From the NCBI GenBank assembly GCA_014281115.1, contig JACONQ010000001.1:3224001-3288000 (forward strand): 64,000 nucleotides of DNA. Direction: 5' to 3'. Under the pieces are notes generated by a model. That model was not told where the DNA came from, did no database searches, and worked only from the letters and a program-made list of their open reading frames with translations. This DNA is from Laburnicola sp. R22_1. Lineage: Eukaryota > Ascomycota > Dothideomycetes > Pleosporales > Didymosphaeriaceae. Each line of letters opens with the position of its first letter. Within the stretch, counting starts at the first letter, position 1. Shown here one piece after another: positions 1-12,079 of the stretch. Both the position numbers and the translations under genes were made by a program.

Positions 1-3000
1 TAACTTAACTAATAGGTGTTTAGTAATAAATCTCTTTAGAGTGACAAAGACCTAGTTCCTAATATTAAAATTAACAGCTCGTCTATATTTGTTAGCCTAC
101 TCTAATTGCATTTCCTAGGCAGTAGACATATTAGCGCGGACAGTGTTATAGACAAATTCATAGGCTTTAGCATAGGCCTTAACTCACGCCTTAGCCTTTT
201 CTAAAGTAACATTATCTAGAGATTTAGTAACTAGTTAAGTACGCTCGCGCTAGTCCTAGTGAAAGTACAGCTAATGCCTAAACTTAATCTCAAAAGGTAA
301 AACTCTAGTACTATTATAGGGTAGTATCGCTTAGGCCTAGTCTATACTAGGCAGTAAATCTAACTAGTTGTCTTAATAAAAGTTAATAAATAGACGCAGA
401 CGCTAGTTAAGATACTAATTTATAATCTTAGTTTGGCTATTAGTTTATAGATGCTGCGCTATAGAGAGAAGTTACTTAATACCTATAAGCTTATATAAAG
501 TAGCTAGGAAAGTGAAAATAAACTAGGGGCCGCAGTTAGAGACAATTAATTAAGGGGGGCTAAAGACTCTAAATATATACTAATAGTAGAGATTGGCGGC
601 TTGTTTAGCCGTGACTATCTTGCAGCAGGGCATAGAAAAGGCACGCTTAGATAGGTAGTAATAAGATACTATCGCATTATTGTACTCTTTCTTATCCTTA
701 GGGAATAATTTAAAATTAATTAAGATATCTTGCTAGACATTTTTGGGGATAGGAAGTAGGTGTAACAAGCCTGGCTTTTTATTTAGTAGAAGCTTGCTCT
801 ACTAGTAGTCTTTGCAATTAGAGATATACCTATTAATATTAGCGTTTATACCCTTCTAGTAATATAACTAGTATAAAAGCTAGAGAGTTTTTTATAGACC
901 TAGATAGGTAGTAACCTAATAAGTATATATTTTTTAAATTAGATGCGTCTAGAGAAACTCTATAAAGGGAACTACTAGGCGGTTTTTATAAAAAAACAAC
1001 CCTAAAGGGCCCAAAGGGGTAAGAGCGAAACCTAGTAATCTAGAATAGGCAGCTTCTTAGAGCAATTTAAGCACCTTGTGTGTTTAATTAGTATATAGTA
1101 GGCAATTAATAAGCATATAAGGATGAGCTTCTTTAGGGCTTATATTAACTTTTTCTTCCTTCTGCTCTGCAATTATAACAGCCCTAAGGGCTGCTTTAGC
1201 AGTATTTAGTAGTTATAGGAGAAAAAACTAAGTGCGAGCCTCTTAATACTTCTTCTTCTGCGACTTTAGCTTGTTCTATTTCCTAGATAGCGCATTAGCT
1301 ATAATATTTACGGTACCTAGTTAGTATATAATTTAACAATAGTATTTAGATAGCTTTTTAGACTAATAGGCTTGCTATAAAGAGAGCTCGCATTTAGTGC
1401 TAAAGTACTTAAGGGCCTAATAATTAGTAATAATATTAAAGGGCTTAGCGGTTTAGAGGCTAATTAGTTGCGCTCTCTATTCTAAAAGGCCCTATATAAC
1501 TGCTAATATTTCCTTATTATAAATATTATAATTTAACTTAGCGGGCTTTAATAATATAGAGTACTCTGCAACTAGGCGCTAGGTATTATTAGATTATAGT
1601 TAACTAAGAGAGCCTATATTAACGCTATTACTAGAGTTAGTTTCTATATAGACAATCTAAAATAGGAAGTACTATAAGACTAGGACGTCGCTAGCTATAA
1701 GTTACTTAGCGGCTTTAAAGGCGGCACGTTTCTAGTCTCTAAAGGTGTAAAAGGCACTATTGTTTAGTAGCTTAATTAGGGGGCAAATAACCCGCCTATA
1801 GTAAAAAAGGAAGGAGCGGTAGTAGTTATAGAAGCCTAAAAAGCTCTATAATACCTTAAGTGTTGTGGGCTCTTTTTATTTCTAAACTATAGCGGTCTTT
1901 ACAAAGTCCTTATAGATTCCTTTAGTGCTAATAATATATTCTAAGAACTTAGTTTTTATTATAGCAAATTTATATTTCTTAAAATTAGCTTAGAGATTAG
2001 TGTCTCTTAAGCAAAGTAGAACCTTACAAACATGTTCTTTGTGTTCTAGAGGATTTTTAGAAAAGATAAGGATGTTATTAATATATATAGTATAGAAGTT
2101 ATTTAGATAATTGCCTAGAACACTATTAATAAACTATTAAAAGGTGGCAGGACTATTATAAAGACTAAAGGGTAAGACTCTATACTTATAGTTTCTATAC
2201 TAGGTTTAAAAAGTAGTTAGCGCTTTAGTCTCTAGGGTAAGCTAGATTTAGTAAAATACTTAGCAAATATTAAGCTTAGTAAAAAGTCTCGCTCTAGAGA
2301 GGTGTATAAGTGTCTTCTTAATAAGTAGAATTACTATAACATTCTTTTTAGTAATAATATTAAGCTAGTAGTAATTAATGCAAAAGTGCTAACCTCTATC
2401 TAGCTTTTTAGTAAACAACACTAGCAAAGCAAAGCTAGCGTTGCTAGAGACAATAAACCTACGCTTAATATAGTTATTAATATAGGCTTTAAGAAGTTTA
2501 AGATGCTTTAAGAATATACTATATAAAGGCGAGGTAGTAAGCGTAGATAGGTCTTTAGTAAGGTTAATATAGTAATTAACGCCCTTTTAGTAAGGTAGAA
2601 GGGTGTTAGAATCTAATTTTAAACAATGGGCGGGCTCCGCTCTGGCGTATCCTAGCTAGAAGAGCGCTTATTCTATTTTGGCAAGTAGGTTAGCTTAGGA
2701 CTTATTTCCTAGGCTGTGCATCTCGCTCTTATAGTTCTTAATAAGTTTGGCTAGCTTATAGAGGCTAGTATAACCTATAATTGCATTAGACTTATGGCCG
2801 CTATTTAAAGTAAAGGCTGCGGCGGTTACTATATTAACGTTAAAGCTGGCAGCGTATAATTATTCCCACGTTAGCGCCTAAATAAGTTCTAGGAGGTTGG
2901 CTAGATCCTATGGAACTAGTAGGTCTGCCAAACGCAATTTATTATTTATCTTCGGTAAGTTCTTCTTCTGTGTTAGTGATTTAATAGGGCGGAAGAGAGC

Positions 3001-3900
3001 TATTCTAGGTTGTTCTAGCTAGAGTGGTTCTAATTAAATAGTTAATTCCTGTAAGAGCTGTCTAATCCTTAGATTAGCTTCTCTAGTAAGATTATAGTCT
3101 CTAGGTCTAGGGCTAGAGGTAATACCTAGATCCTACCGCACAATTCCTAGGGGCTAGTCTTGCTAGTGGCTTCCTTAGATAGCAGAGACAGGGTGACTAA
3201 TAGGCGACTTGTTATCAGATGGCTCTTTGTTTAAGAAAGATAGCTCTATGGCCTCTACGCTACCATCTCTATTAAAGTTGTCCTTATAGCTTAGTTTCTA
3301 GTAAGCCTTTAAGTACGTTCTAATAACCGAGATGGTGGGGTTAGAAAGCTGGATAGAGATTTCCTTAGAGACGCTCTAGTTGGCTTTTAATAAGCGAGTC
3401 TTTTAGCGGGTATAGTTCTATTTTTTAAGTAGGCTGTCCTATTAAGTGGCGTCTTCCTAGTGGAAATAGTTAGGTGGGGGAGAAAGTCTACAGTAGGATA
3501 AGGTTGCTAGCAAAGGTTAGATTCTTATTATCTTTCTAATAAAGGCGGCGGTCCTAAGCGTTAACCAGGTAATTAGCTTGCTTAAAAAATTTCCTACTAA
3601 TAATAAGATTATGGTCCCCTATATTATAGAAAACAAACTATATAGTAAAGCTGCGTCTATTAATATTAAGCTGGGCTATAAAACAGGTGTTCACTTTCGC
3701 GCTTCTCTTCCCTGCGAAGTTCTTAAGGGGGATTAGTATCTTTAGGCGGAGAAGTTTAGCTTTAAGCTGTTTTTGTACCGCCTTTATATACCTTAAAGTA
3801 ACAAGATTATAAGCGCTAGTACTAGTATCTATTAAGGCTCGCAACCTAAGAGCCAATTCTTAGAATACGATTTGCACTAGCAGGACTAGTTAGAAGCCTT
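1..3900 (-). pseudogene. gypsy pol remnant (protease, reverse transcriptase, RNase H region, integrase)
   Basis: Protease: the longest open stretch, 3638-3856, holds ALIDTSTSAYNLV, matching the D[ST]G active-site neighbourhood with the Gly lost. RT: near 2074-2085 the conserved YxDD box reads YINN, followed by ILIFSKNP and EHKEHV and then a KCKF-type segment degraded to FKKYKF. Integrase: on the minus strand between about 860 and 200 one frame reads through fragments matching the DDE core, including a degraded SD(R)GPQF block and NDSTGVLPFEI-like text, punctuated by stops. Frames shift little; most damage is substitution. Function is lost; identification rests on motif order. Confidence 0.8.
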
Positions 3901-4139
3901 TAAATAGCTTAGGGACCCTTACTATTTTGCCGCCTACAGACAACAATTTCGGCTTGGCATCTACGTTTTATAATTAGAACTACGGTTTATCCAGATTAAT
4001 TAGTTTAGTGGCCCCTATATAAGCTACTAAATTAGAGTAGTCTAGTAGCGCACATTTAAAGCCTTATTATCTAACAAATTGCCTACCTCTAAATTAGAGT
4101 AGTAGATAATACTAAGTTTATTTAAATCTAAATTATCTG

Positions 4140-5570
4140 CTATATTCACATTCGTTTATATAGCTGTCTTTTTAGTGTGGGGGCAGCGGCGCAAGTGTTT
4201 ATTTCCTACTTCGCCACACTTAAAACAGGCGTAGTTCTGGATACACTATGCCCTAGTCTAATTATGGAGGGTGGAGAAGGGAATAGCGGGTTAATTGTTA
4301 GTAGCGGGTCTGGAGCGGGGTGCTAATTTGGCAGGGGCCGCGTACGAGGGCTGTAATCCAGAGAATAATACCTAGAAAGGAGTCCTTATGTGCGCCTAAA
4401 AAGGAGTTATCACATTATTATCTTGAAGAGTGCGGCTAGCTGCGGTTATTTGGCGTTTAATTGCTAGGTAGTTAATATTAGAGTCTTCTATCTCTTACTA
4501 GAGTATTAACTTAAGACTCCTAGTTAATTTAAGTTATAATTTGTCCTTCTAGGTCTTTGCGTCCAGTCTACCTTTTCTAGCTAGACTTTTAAAAGCCTAT
4601 AGGAACGTCTAGGCGTCTATTCTATTAGAGAGGAAGAGCTTATAAAACTTCTTACGTGTCTATTAAGGAGCGAAGGGATTGTAGTAAGTCTCTTCTAGAA
4701 ATTTAAAGAGTGCTTTAGGTCCACAATCTTCTTAGAGGGCCTAATTTATCTAACACTAATTTCGCGCTGCCTCTTAAGGCGCGCCTCTAAGGCGGCTAAG
4801 GATGGCTTCCACAAGGTTATCTTAATCTTCCTTATTATTATCGCCTTAGTAATAGTCTGTGTTTACGCAGATCTTATTGCGCATATCCTCTAGCCAATCT
4901 TTAATACTAGGGCCAGGTTAACCTTTTCTATAGTACTTATTAATATTAAGTAGCTTCGCGAAGCGTTCTGGCTTAGACACACTAAATAGGGCGGCCAAAG
5001 TGTGTCTGCCCTAGGGCACGTTAATCTAGGCGCTATTGGCGAGCTTGGTTTGTATGTGTCCTAGGTCTAGGAAGTAACAAAGGGTGTTGTCCTATTATAG
5101 AGTAGGCACTACAAGCTGGGGCGGATGTTATAGTGCACGTTAGAGTGCAGTAGGGCGGGATAAGCTCCGCTTGGCCGCCTAAGGGCGGCGTGAACTATAT
5201 AGTAGATTAGGTGTTTCTGGGCTAGGGGGTTTTAAGAGGACTTGAGTGCGGTGCTGCGAATTATAACTATCTTTAATAGAGGGGAGAACTTTCTTAGGGC
5301 TAAACAAGCCTTGTCTAATAGCTGCGTAATTGGCAATATTAGGCTAGAAGTACAAATCTTCTAAGACTACGTACTCTATAGTATAAGGTGTTGTTGCCTT
5401 AAGTATAGTAAAAGCTTATTTAAACATATTAGCGCGCTCATATAAAGCCCAAACAAGGACCTTCTATTTAGAGTCTTCTTTAAACTTTGTAATAGCCCTA
5501 GTTACTAAATCTAGTGCTGTCTCTAAAAATAGGCCTTAAGAAAAGCGATATCGAGCCCGAAGCTAACAGG
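4140..5570 (-). pseudogene. gypsy gag remnant with zinc knuckle
   Basis: Upstream (in element sense) of the protease, the minus strand near 4183-4229 encodes CFKCGEVGNKHLRRCP, a retroviral-type zinc knuckle with slightly altered spacing after the second Cys. The region between there and about 5570 has no open frame but its position matches capsid/nucleocapsid. Limits are estimated from position only; the knuckle itself is directly visible. Confidence 0.55.
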
Positions 5571-6239
5571 TAGCAAGTAACTGTCTCATTTCTAAGCCGT
5601 GCTAAATTAATTAGTCTAGCTCGAATTATCCCATAAACGCGTTATACTTACTAGTAGCTTTAAGTTTAGCTTTACCTTAGTGTGTAAGCTACTTAAGGTC
5701 TGCTATTAAAAATTCGTTACTTAGCTAGTCTGCTTTAAGTATAGTAATATAGTAATTGTGCTGTGTGTTATAAAGGATTCCTTTGGGGTAGACCTTTTTT
5801 AGTAGTTTAATAATGCTCTTTTTCTTTATTAGGCTAGGGGCAGAGCGACTAGTTGTCTAGGGAATAGTCATTAGCTGCTTTCTACGCTAGACAGATAACA
5901 GCTCGCTAGTAGAGTTAAGTAGGGGAATCTTCTTAAGGCGAGCGTTATATAGACTATTATTAGTAAGGTGTAGGCGAATATCTACCTCTATATTATTAAT
6001 TCTAAAACTGTTAGAAGTAGAGAGAACGCTAGGAACATTCTAGGAGTCTTCTAAATTAAAGGACGGCGGCTTACTATAGTACAGGCAGTAGTAGGGTAGA
6101 GCGAAGTGAGGGTTACAAAGAGGGTGTAGCGAATAGACCTAGGGTGGCAGGTCTTATATAGCGTGCGAGTTAGCGCATAGTCTAAGCCAAGAAAAAATTT
6201 AGTGAAAGATAAAGTGTAAGATAAAATACGTAAAACTTC

Positions 6240-7043
6240 GACCTCTATATTACCTCTGTGGCCTAGCTCTGTGCCTTGTACCCTTGCCGTAATAGTGCTA
6301 AAAGGAGGTTATTAGGCGAGTTGGCTCTACAGAGTGTAGCGTAGTAGTTATTATTTAGTAATTATTGTTTATTTGTTTAGGAACTCCCTGCCTAACTAGG
6401 TAAGCGACCTCTCTAAGTAGGCCTTAGCGCAGTATAATAATACTGCCTAGCACTAAAGTAACTAACAACTTCTAGCCTAACCTAGTAAGCGATGGCCTAA
6501 TCCACCTTAGCGTAGTGTAGCAATACTACCTGGCACCAAAGTAACTAATAAACTTTTGGCCTAACCTAGTAAGCGATAGCCTAACCTACCTTAGCGCAGT
6601 GTAACAATACTACCTAGCACCAAAGTAACTAACACGCTTCTAGCCTAACCTAGTAAGCTAAAACTTCCACTAATTTAACCGCCTATAGGTAGTATCTTAA
6701 GGGAGAAGTAGATATTATGTCGCTATCTATAGCTAAAGAAATTTAATCTTAGTATAATATAAGGGCGATACACAGCCTTATAGGGCAAACCTCTTAGAGA
6801 CAGCTAGTATAGTTAAAAGAGATAACTAAATTAAGACTATACTAAGATAAGGGATAAGGAAGGGAACTAGGGGGCCCTTACTTATATAGTGGGCGGCGTA
6901 GGGCATAGGCCCACGCGAACCACACGCTAACACTAACTAGGAAAGGCACCTTCTATAAGGTAAAAGGCGCTATTAGGGTGTGAAAGGAAAGGTAATAGTA
7001 AATAACTAGTAGGGAGGCAGCCACAAACCATTACAATTAACTT
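6240..7043 (-). repeat. candidate 5' LTR of the gypsy element
   Basis: The internal region is preceded, in element sense, by about 800 bp without coding remnants. On the minus strand the outer edge at 7043 would begin TGTAATGGTTTGTGGC, a plausible LTR start (TG). The partner LTR would be outside the window, so the boundary cannot be tested here. It contains an 84-bp tandem repeat (6391-6659). Confidence 0.35.
6391..6659. repeat. 84-85 bp tandem repeat, about 3.2 copies, in the putative LTR
   Basis: Units begin with CCTAACTAGG/CCTAACCTAG at 6391, 6476, 6560 and a partial at 6644. Each contains AGCGYAGTRTA, ACTAAAGTAACTAA or ACCAAAGTAACTAA and ends in TTCTAG or TTTTGG. Copies differ mostly by C/T and G/A changes. 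Tandem arrays like this are common in LTR U3 regions. Confidence 0.8.
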
Positions 7044-9338
7044 AATAGAATAATTAACTTGAGTGTAAAGTACATTACTTCTTTATACTTCTTTTATAGT
7101 AATCTATTAACTTTTACCTATAATATACTGCGTAATATATAGTTCTAGGCCTTATAATTATTTTAAAGTATTTTTAATTATTGCCTATACTATACTACTA
7201 TATTAAAAAGGCTTACTACTACTACTACTACTATTAACGCGCTACCTTTATTAGGTAAGTTATCTTAGTCCTAGTTATATAAGGGCACTCTGGGTACTTT
7301 AACGCCTATATAAAGAAGCTATATATAGTATCTAGAGCTCTATTCTAAAGAGCTCTTTAATATTAATTAGCGCTATATTTAGTATAGTAGCTATTACCTT
7401 AAGCCTAACTATATTAGGTACTAGGTCTACTATAAAGGCCAGCTTAAAGGCAAGTGCAATCTGGCTATAATTTAGTAGTATAGAGCTAAGCTAGAGTATC
7501 TAGAAAATAATATAGTTAGTAAGAACTTATACTAGCTTTATAGAGACTATTATCTTAATAGAAAGTCTTCTAATTATTAAAAGGTTAATAGTATAGCTTA
7601 TATTAAACAACACCTTAAAAAGATATACCTAATTAATTCTAACACTAGGTTACTGCCTACTATAGTAACTATATAGCCTAAGAGTTCTTTTATAGCTACT
7701 ACTAGGGCAAGATCTACTATATTCTATTTACTATAGTACGAAGAGAAGTTATAGAGCGCCTTTATTAACTAGGTTATTATAGGGAATCTTAGCTTTAAAA
7801 TAGCGACTTTAGTAGCTACCTAAGGCCTTATAACATAGAATTAAACTAACCTTTTGCGCGCCCTACTAAGCAGCCCTATAACACTAGCAAAATATATATA
7901 AAGTAGTATAATAAAGTAAAAGAAGAAGGTTATAAAGCTTTTACACTTTTTATAAAGTAAAATTAGTATAAGTTGCAATATATAGATATCTCTAAATAAT
8001 ATAAGCTTTCTTAGAGTTGTTGCTTACTTTATTAGTAAGATTATTTTTTTCGCTCTAGATCCCTATTAATAAGCGTATTTTTATAGTAACTTATAGTAAT
8101 TTAAATGTAAAACACTAATAACTTAACCTACTTATTAGCTTTTACAACCTTTTTAGAGACTATATAGTAGCTATATAAGTCTAGCTTATACTCTATGTAA
8201 TTAGAGAGTATAAATTTAAGTTAAAATTCTACTATTTTGTAGGTAACAATACTAGCAATAATAGCACTAGATTTATTAAGTACCTACGCGATAAAATTAG
8301 CCTTAATATTAGAAATTAACACTATATACGCTACGTAGGTTATATAATTAACCTAATTATTAAAGCTCTTATTTATAGCAATAGAGTAAGTAATTTTAAA
8401 GCTAAGCTTGCCTATATATTACCCTAGAAGCAATATTAATTATACTAGAGATATAGAGTTATTAGAGAACTCTATAATTTTATAAATATAGTATGCGTCT
8501 TATATAAATATTATAAGCTTTTCTATACAATATAATAATTACTTAATAATAATAATGCGTTATAGACCTTTAGCACTTTTATTTTAATCTAGAATAGTAG
8601 AATTAGGTGGCATAGCGTTTATCTTATACTATTACGCTGCTATAAGCTTAAAGATCTAATTTAAAAGTTTATACAACGCACCCATAATATTAATAGTCTT
8701 CTAAAGGTCTCTAGCAGTAATAATAATAACGTTTATAGGCCCCATAAGTACAATCCTATATATAACTAATTAATAGATAATAATTAGAAGGAGGTCTACA
8801 TAATTATATAGGTCTTATAAGAGTTTTATAAAATATGTAAGGGTCTAGAGAGTGCTACTAGTATTAGCAAATTTAGGTCCCTCTAGTAGACAATTATTAA
8901 CTTATAATAACTTTATAAGTTACTTACTAAGCGCGTATATAAAATTAATAGCTATATATAATTGTCTTATTTTATTAAAGATATTGCGCTTACGTAGTAG
9001 AAGCTTAATATATACTTTGTTAAAATTATTATAGATCTAGACCTATCTCTTTACTATATAGCTACCGCGTTACACTTATAGCTCTATATTACCTAGTTTA
9101 AGAACTACTAAAAAAGGCACCCTAAGTAGTATTACAAAGCTAATTGCTTACTGCGCTATGTATTTAAGGCGTACGTTAACGCTAAAAAGGACAATATTAA
9201 GCTACCTAGGTCTCCCCTAATATTGCGTAAGGTACCTAGGGCTTATAAGAGCAATATATAGAGGGCTTAAATAATAAGTATAGATCTTATACTTCTTACT
9301 AGTAATAAGTCTTATAAATATTATAAGCGTATAATATA

Positions 9339-11439
9339 CAGTAGGGTGACACAAGAAAAGCGCCTAGTAAAAAGATACCTTTTTAAAAGTTATATAACTA
9401 GGTGCGTTTTAATACTATGTAAATAAAAAGTATACCGTTTTAAGGAGAAGGTTTAGAAGATTTAGTATAGAAGATTAGTAAGAGCTTAGTAATCAGCGCT
9501 AACTAGAGGTATCTTAGTAAAGTTAAGGGAATTTTTCTTAAAACTTTGACCCTATATAACTTTTTTTTCTACGTAGATAAAATTCTATAACTTATATATA
9601 TTATAGTGTAGTCCATAATGACTATATAACTTAATTTTAATTATAGGTGTATTCATAGAAATAATAATTATAAGGAAAAAGATAAAAATTAATTAAAATT
9701 AAACAATTAGATAGAACTAGTAAATAATATATAACTAGTACTTAGTATACTATCCTTTAGCCTCTATAACGTTATTATAACGCTTAGGCAAAGATAGTAT
9801 ATAATAATCTATAGCCTCCTGTGGAATTAAATCCCACTCCTCTTGTATAGCTCTTTTAAAGGCTTCTACACTAGATTTACTAGTGCCAAAGCCTAAAGAA
9901 GCCCTATTTCTTTTTCCTAGCCTATCTTTTAATAGACTCCAAACGTTTTCTATAGGATTTAAGTCTGGTGAATAGGGTGGATGCCCAAAAACAAAGACTT
10001 TATTCCTAGAAAACCACCTTTTACCTGTGGAGTTCCGTGGATCTTCGAATTATCCTGTTGAAATTTCCAGCCTAGTTATAATTAGTATAAAAAATAAGAT
10101 TATAAAAATATAATATATATTAAAAGAAAAAAAGAAAAAGAAGAACAAGGGGTACTTTACTTACCCCTTTTTAAAAGAGGTTTTAAGATAGGATTTAAAC
10201 ACTTCTGTATGTATCTAGTATTATTAAAGGTTCTAGTTTTAATAGGGTCCCTTAAAAACACTAGTTTAGAACGTCCTCCTATCCAAATACAGCCCCAGAC
10301 TAAGATAGAAATATCTCGCGCTTTTAGTGAATTAGTACTAGCTTAAAAAAAGATATAAAAAAAGTAAAATAGCCTAATTATAGAAATAAAAGGGCTCTAT
10401 AATTCCAGAATTTGAAAGAAATTAATAACTTACTAGTTGTTCGGTTTTTGCGCTTCTTTAGGCCCAATTTTCGATTTTCCCCTTTTTCTTATATATTCTT
10501 GCCTATTACCATGTCCCCTTTGGATAGTAGACTCGTTAGAAAATATAACTTTAGCAAAGTTAATATTTTCTAGCTCCTTAACTATCTCTTTAGCCCAGAA
10601 TTCTCTTCTTTTGGCTCTTTCTTTAGTTAAATAGGCCTTTTTCTTAGAGACGTTAAAAGAATAGTCTTCTCCTTTTAAAACTCTCTGTAACATCCTCTTA
10701 GTAAAGCCAAAACTATTCTCTTCTAATAGCCTCTTATTTGTCTTCTTAGGGCTTTTAGTTAAATCCCTATTAATAACTCTTTTCTCTCTAGAAGTAATCT
10801 TAGTTACTCTTCCTTGTTTTACCCCTTTTAATAAGTTATCTCCCTTATTTTTCTTATTAATACGTCTAATAGCAGTCTTAATAGATTGTAGAGGCTTATT
10901 AAGGGTAGTAGCAATAGTAGAATTAGAAGTATTTGCTTTTTTAAGTAAAGAAACTTGACTTTCGAGTTTTGACAATTTTGGCTCCATTCGAGGAAATACA
11001 AAAGAGAAAATTTACTAGACAAAAGATATTATATTATACTATAATCTTAGTAATAAATTACGTGATTTAATTAACTTTTAGAATCACGTAATTTTTTAAC
11101 CTTAAATAATTTCTTAATTAAGTTATATAAGTACTCCGAAATTGTGCTTACGTAATCTACACTAGGCCTAGAAAAGCTAGTAAAAACATTAGCCTAGTAG
11201 CATACTAAATAAAAAAGTCATAACGCCTTAAAAATTGACTTTTTAGAAACACTAAGTTCAGAGATAGATACCTTAAGGACCCTGCTTAGTAAGCACGTAA
11301 CTAGTACGTAATCTTAATCCCCTATATTTCCTCTTTAAAACCGTATACTTTTTATTTACATAGTATTAAAACTCACTTAGTTATATAACTTTTAAAAAGG
11401 TATCTTTTTACTAGGCGCTTTTTTTGTGTCACTCTACTG
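9339..11439 (-). mobile_element. Tc1/mariner element with long TIRs and TA duplication, inserted in the hAT relic
   Basis: Both ends read CAGTAGRGTGACACA inward and are each preceded by TA (9337-9338 and 11440-11441), the Tc1/mariner target duplication. The inverted repeats match for roughly 110 bp, with scattered substitutions. A single transposase frame lies inside on the minus strand. The element is much less mutated than its surroundings, so it arrived after most of the RIP damage to the host hAT, or has escaped it. Confidence 0.88.
9750..10987 (-). pseudogene. Tc1-like transposase, nearly complete, broken
   Basis: The first 184 codons (10987 to 10433) are open. They contain an N-terminal helix-turn-helix region rich in Ser/Thr/Lys, then a catalytic FSNES (first Asp of FSDES changed to Asn) near residue 150. 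After an interval with stops and a GTAAGT-like site near 10433, frames resume with ILVWGCIW and then FQQDNSKIH (second catalytic Asp present, about 10040-10070). The C-terminal 85 codons contain HPPYSPDLNPIENVW and LLKDRLGK, the third catalytic block. A one-base frame change separates FQQDN from HPPYSPDLN between 10020 and 10041. A short intron-like stretch (10150-10170, GTAAGTAAAGTA on the minus strand) is possible, so some gaps may be introns rather than damage. Confidence 0.82.
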
Positions 11440-11933
11440 TAGCTTAATAAGTACTTAGACAATTTGTAAAGAGACCTTAGTAGCAATAATAAAAGTTAAT
11501 ATAACTTATAGATAACCTACACTATTAATAGGTTAAAGTAAGCTAAAAATATTATCTAATTCTTTATAAAATAGCTATTACCTCTTTGTATCCTGCACGT
11601 CTTATAATTGTAAGAGGTATTTTAGCTCTACTAAATATATAATTATATATAATTATAATAGTCTTATAGGCTGTATAATTAAGGCCTTATAGTTATAGAA
11701 GAATTAGCTAGATAGAGGGGTTGTTAAAAGTAATCTTATAAGCCTTATAAAGGTAATCTCTAAAAGGAAAGCCTTATTAATAACCTTAACACTAAAAAAT
11801 AACAATAAATTATCTAATTAGGAAATCCTACCCTACTATAGGGCGTAGGGAAATTTTATAGAGCGTACTACAGTTACAGACTGTATTTTAACATCTCTAA
11901 GGGCTCTTGTACGTACTGGGCTCTTATACGGGC

Positions 11934-11978
11934 CGTAGCGTAGAGCGATGGGGGTCCACCGTACTGTACTACGCTACG
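11934..11978. repeat. 10-bp perfect inverted repeat at the AT-rich/GC-normal junction
   Basis: CGTAGCGTAG at 11934-11943 is the reverse complement of CTACGCTACG at 11969-11978, with a 25-bp loop. It lies exactly where the RIP-degraded sequence gives way to gene-like sequence. It could be a remnant transposon end or a chance hairpin. Confidence 0.5.
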
Positions 11979-12079
11979 TTGGAAGCCCTGTTCCCTTGGC
12001 GCTTTGCTACCAGCAGAATCTGGGTTGGAATGTTGATGTAGGTTCACTAAAAGCCGATTTCTTTTTTAAAAACGTCAGT

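Larger units (their letters stand above)
1..6240 (-). mobile_element. Ty3/gypsy LTR retrotransposon internal region, RIP-degraded, cut by window edge
   Basis: Read on the minus strand from high to low coordinates, broken frames give the gypsy order: a CCHC-like zinc knuckle (about 4180-4230), an aspartyl protease with ALIDTS (3638-3856), a reverse transcriptase (about 1800-2900) and an integrase core (about 200-860) with recognisable GPQF, AQHPQTDGQTE-like and PFEI segments. The order PR-RT-IN is that of Ty3/gypsy, not Ty1/copia. Nearly every Gln and Trp codon is a stop (TAA/TAG) and the RT signature YIDD reads YINN at 2074-2085. This is what CpA to TpA mutation on both strands would do. The element cannot be autonomous. 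Its 3' end and 3' LTR lie to the left of the window. Limits of gag are approximate. Confidence 0.85.
7200..11890 (+). mobile_element. hAT transposon relic, RIP-degraded, interrupted by a Tc1 element
   Basis: On the plus strand just before 9337, broken frames give hAT C-terminal text: a WFKNYWKKHP-like block (about 9090-9130) and a cluster of Lys-rich segments. Beyond the inserted Tc1 (9339-11439), the frame from about 11590 reads CKRYFSSTKYII, the hAT dimerisation signature (CERVFS type), followed by an IIKA/LDRG segment. The hAT therefore continues on both sides of the insert. TA is strongly enriched and Trp/Gln codons are stops. Outer limits are approximate: the left limit follows AT-rich coding-like sequence, the right limit is the return to balanced composition near 11900. 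Confidence 0.7.
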
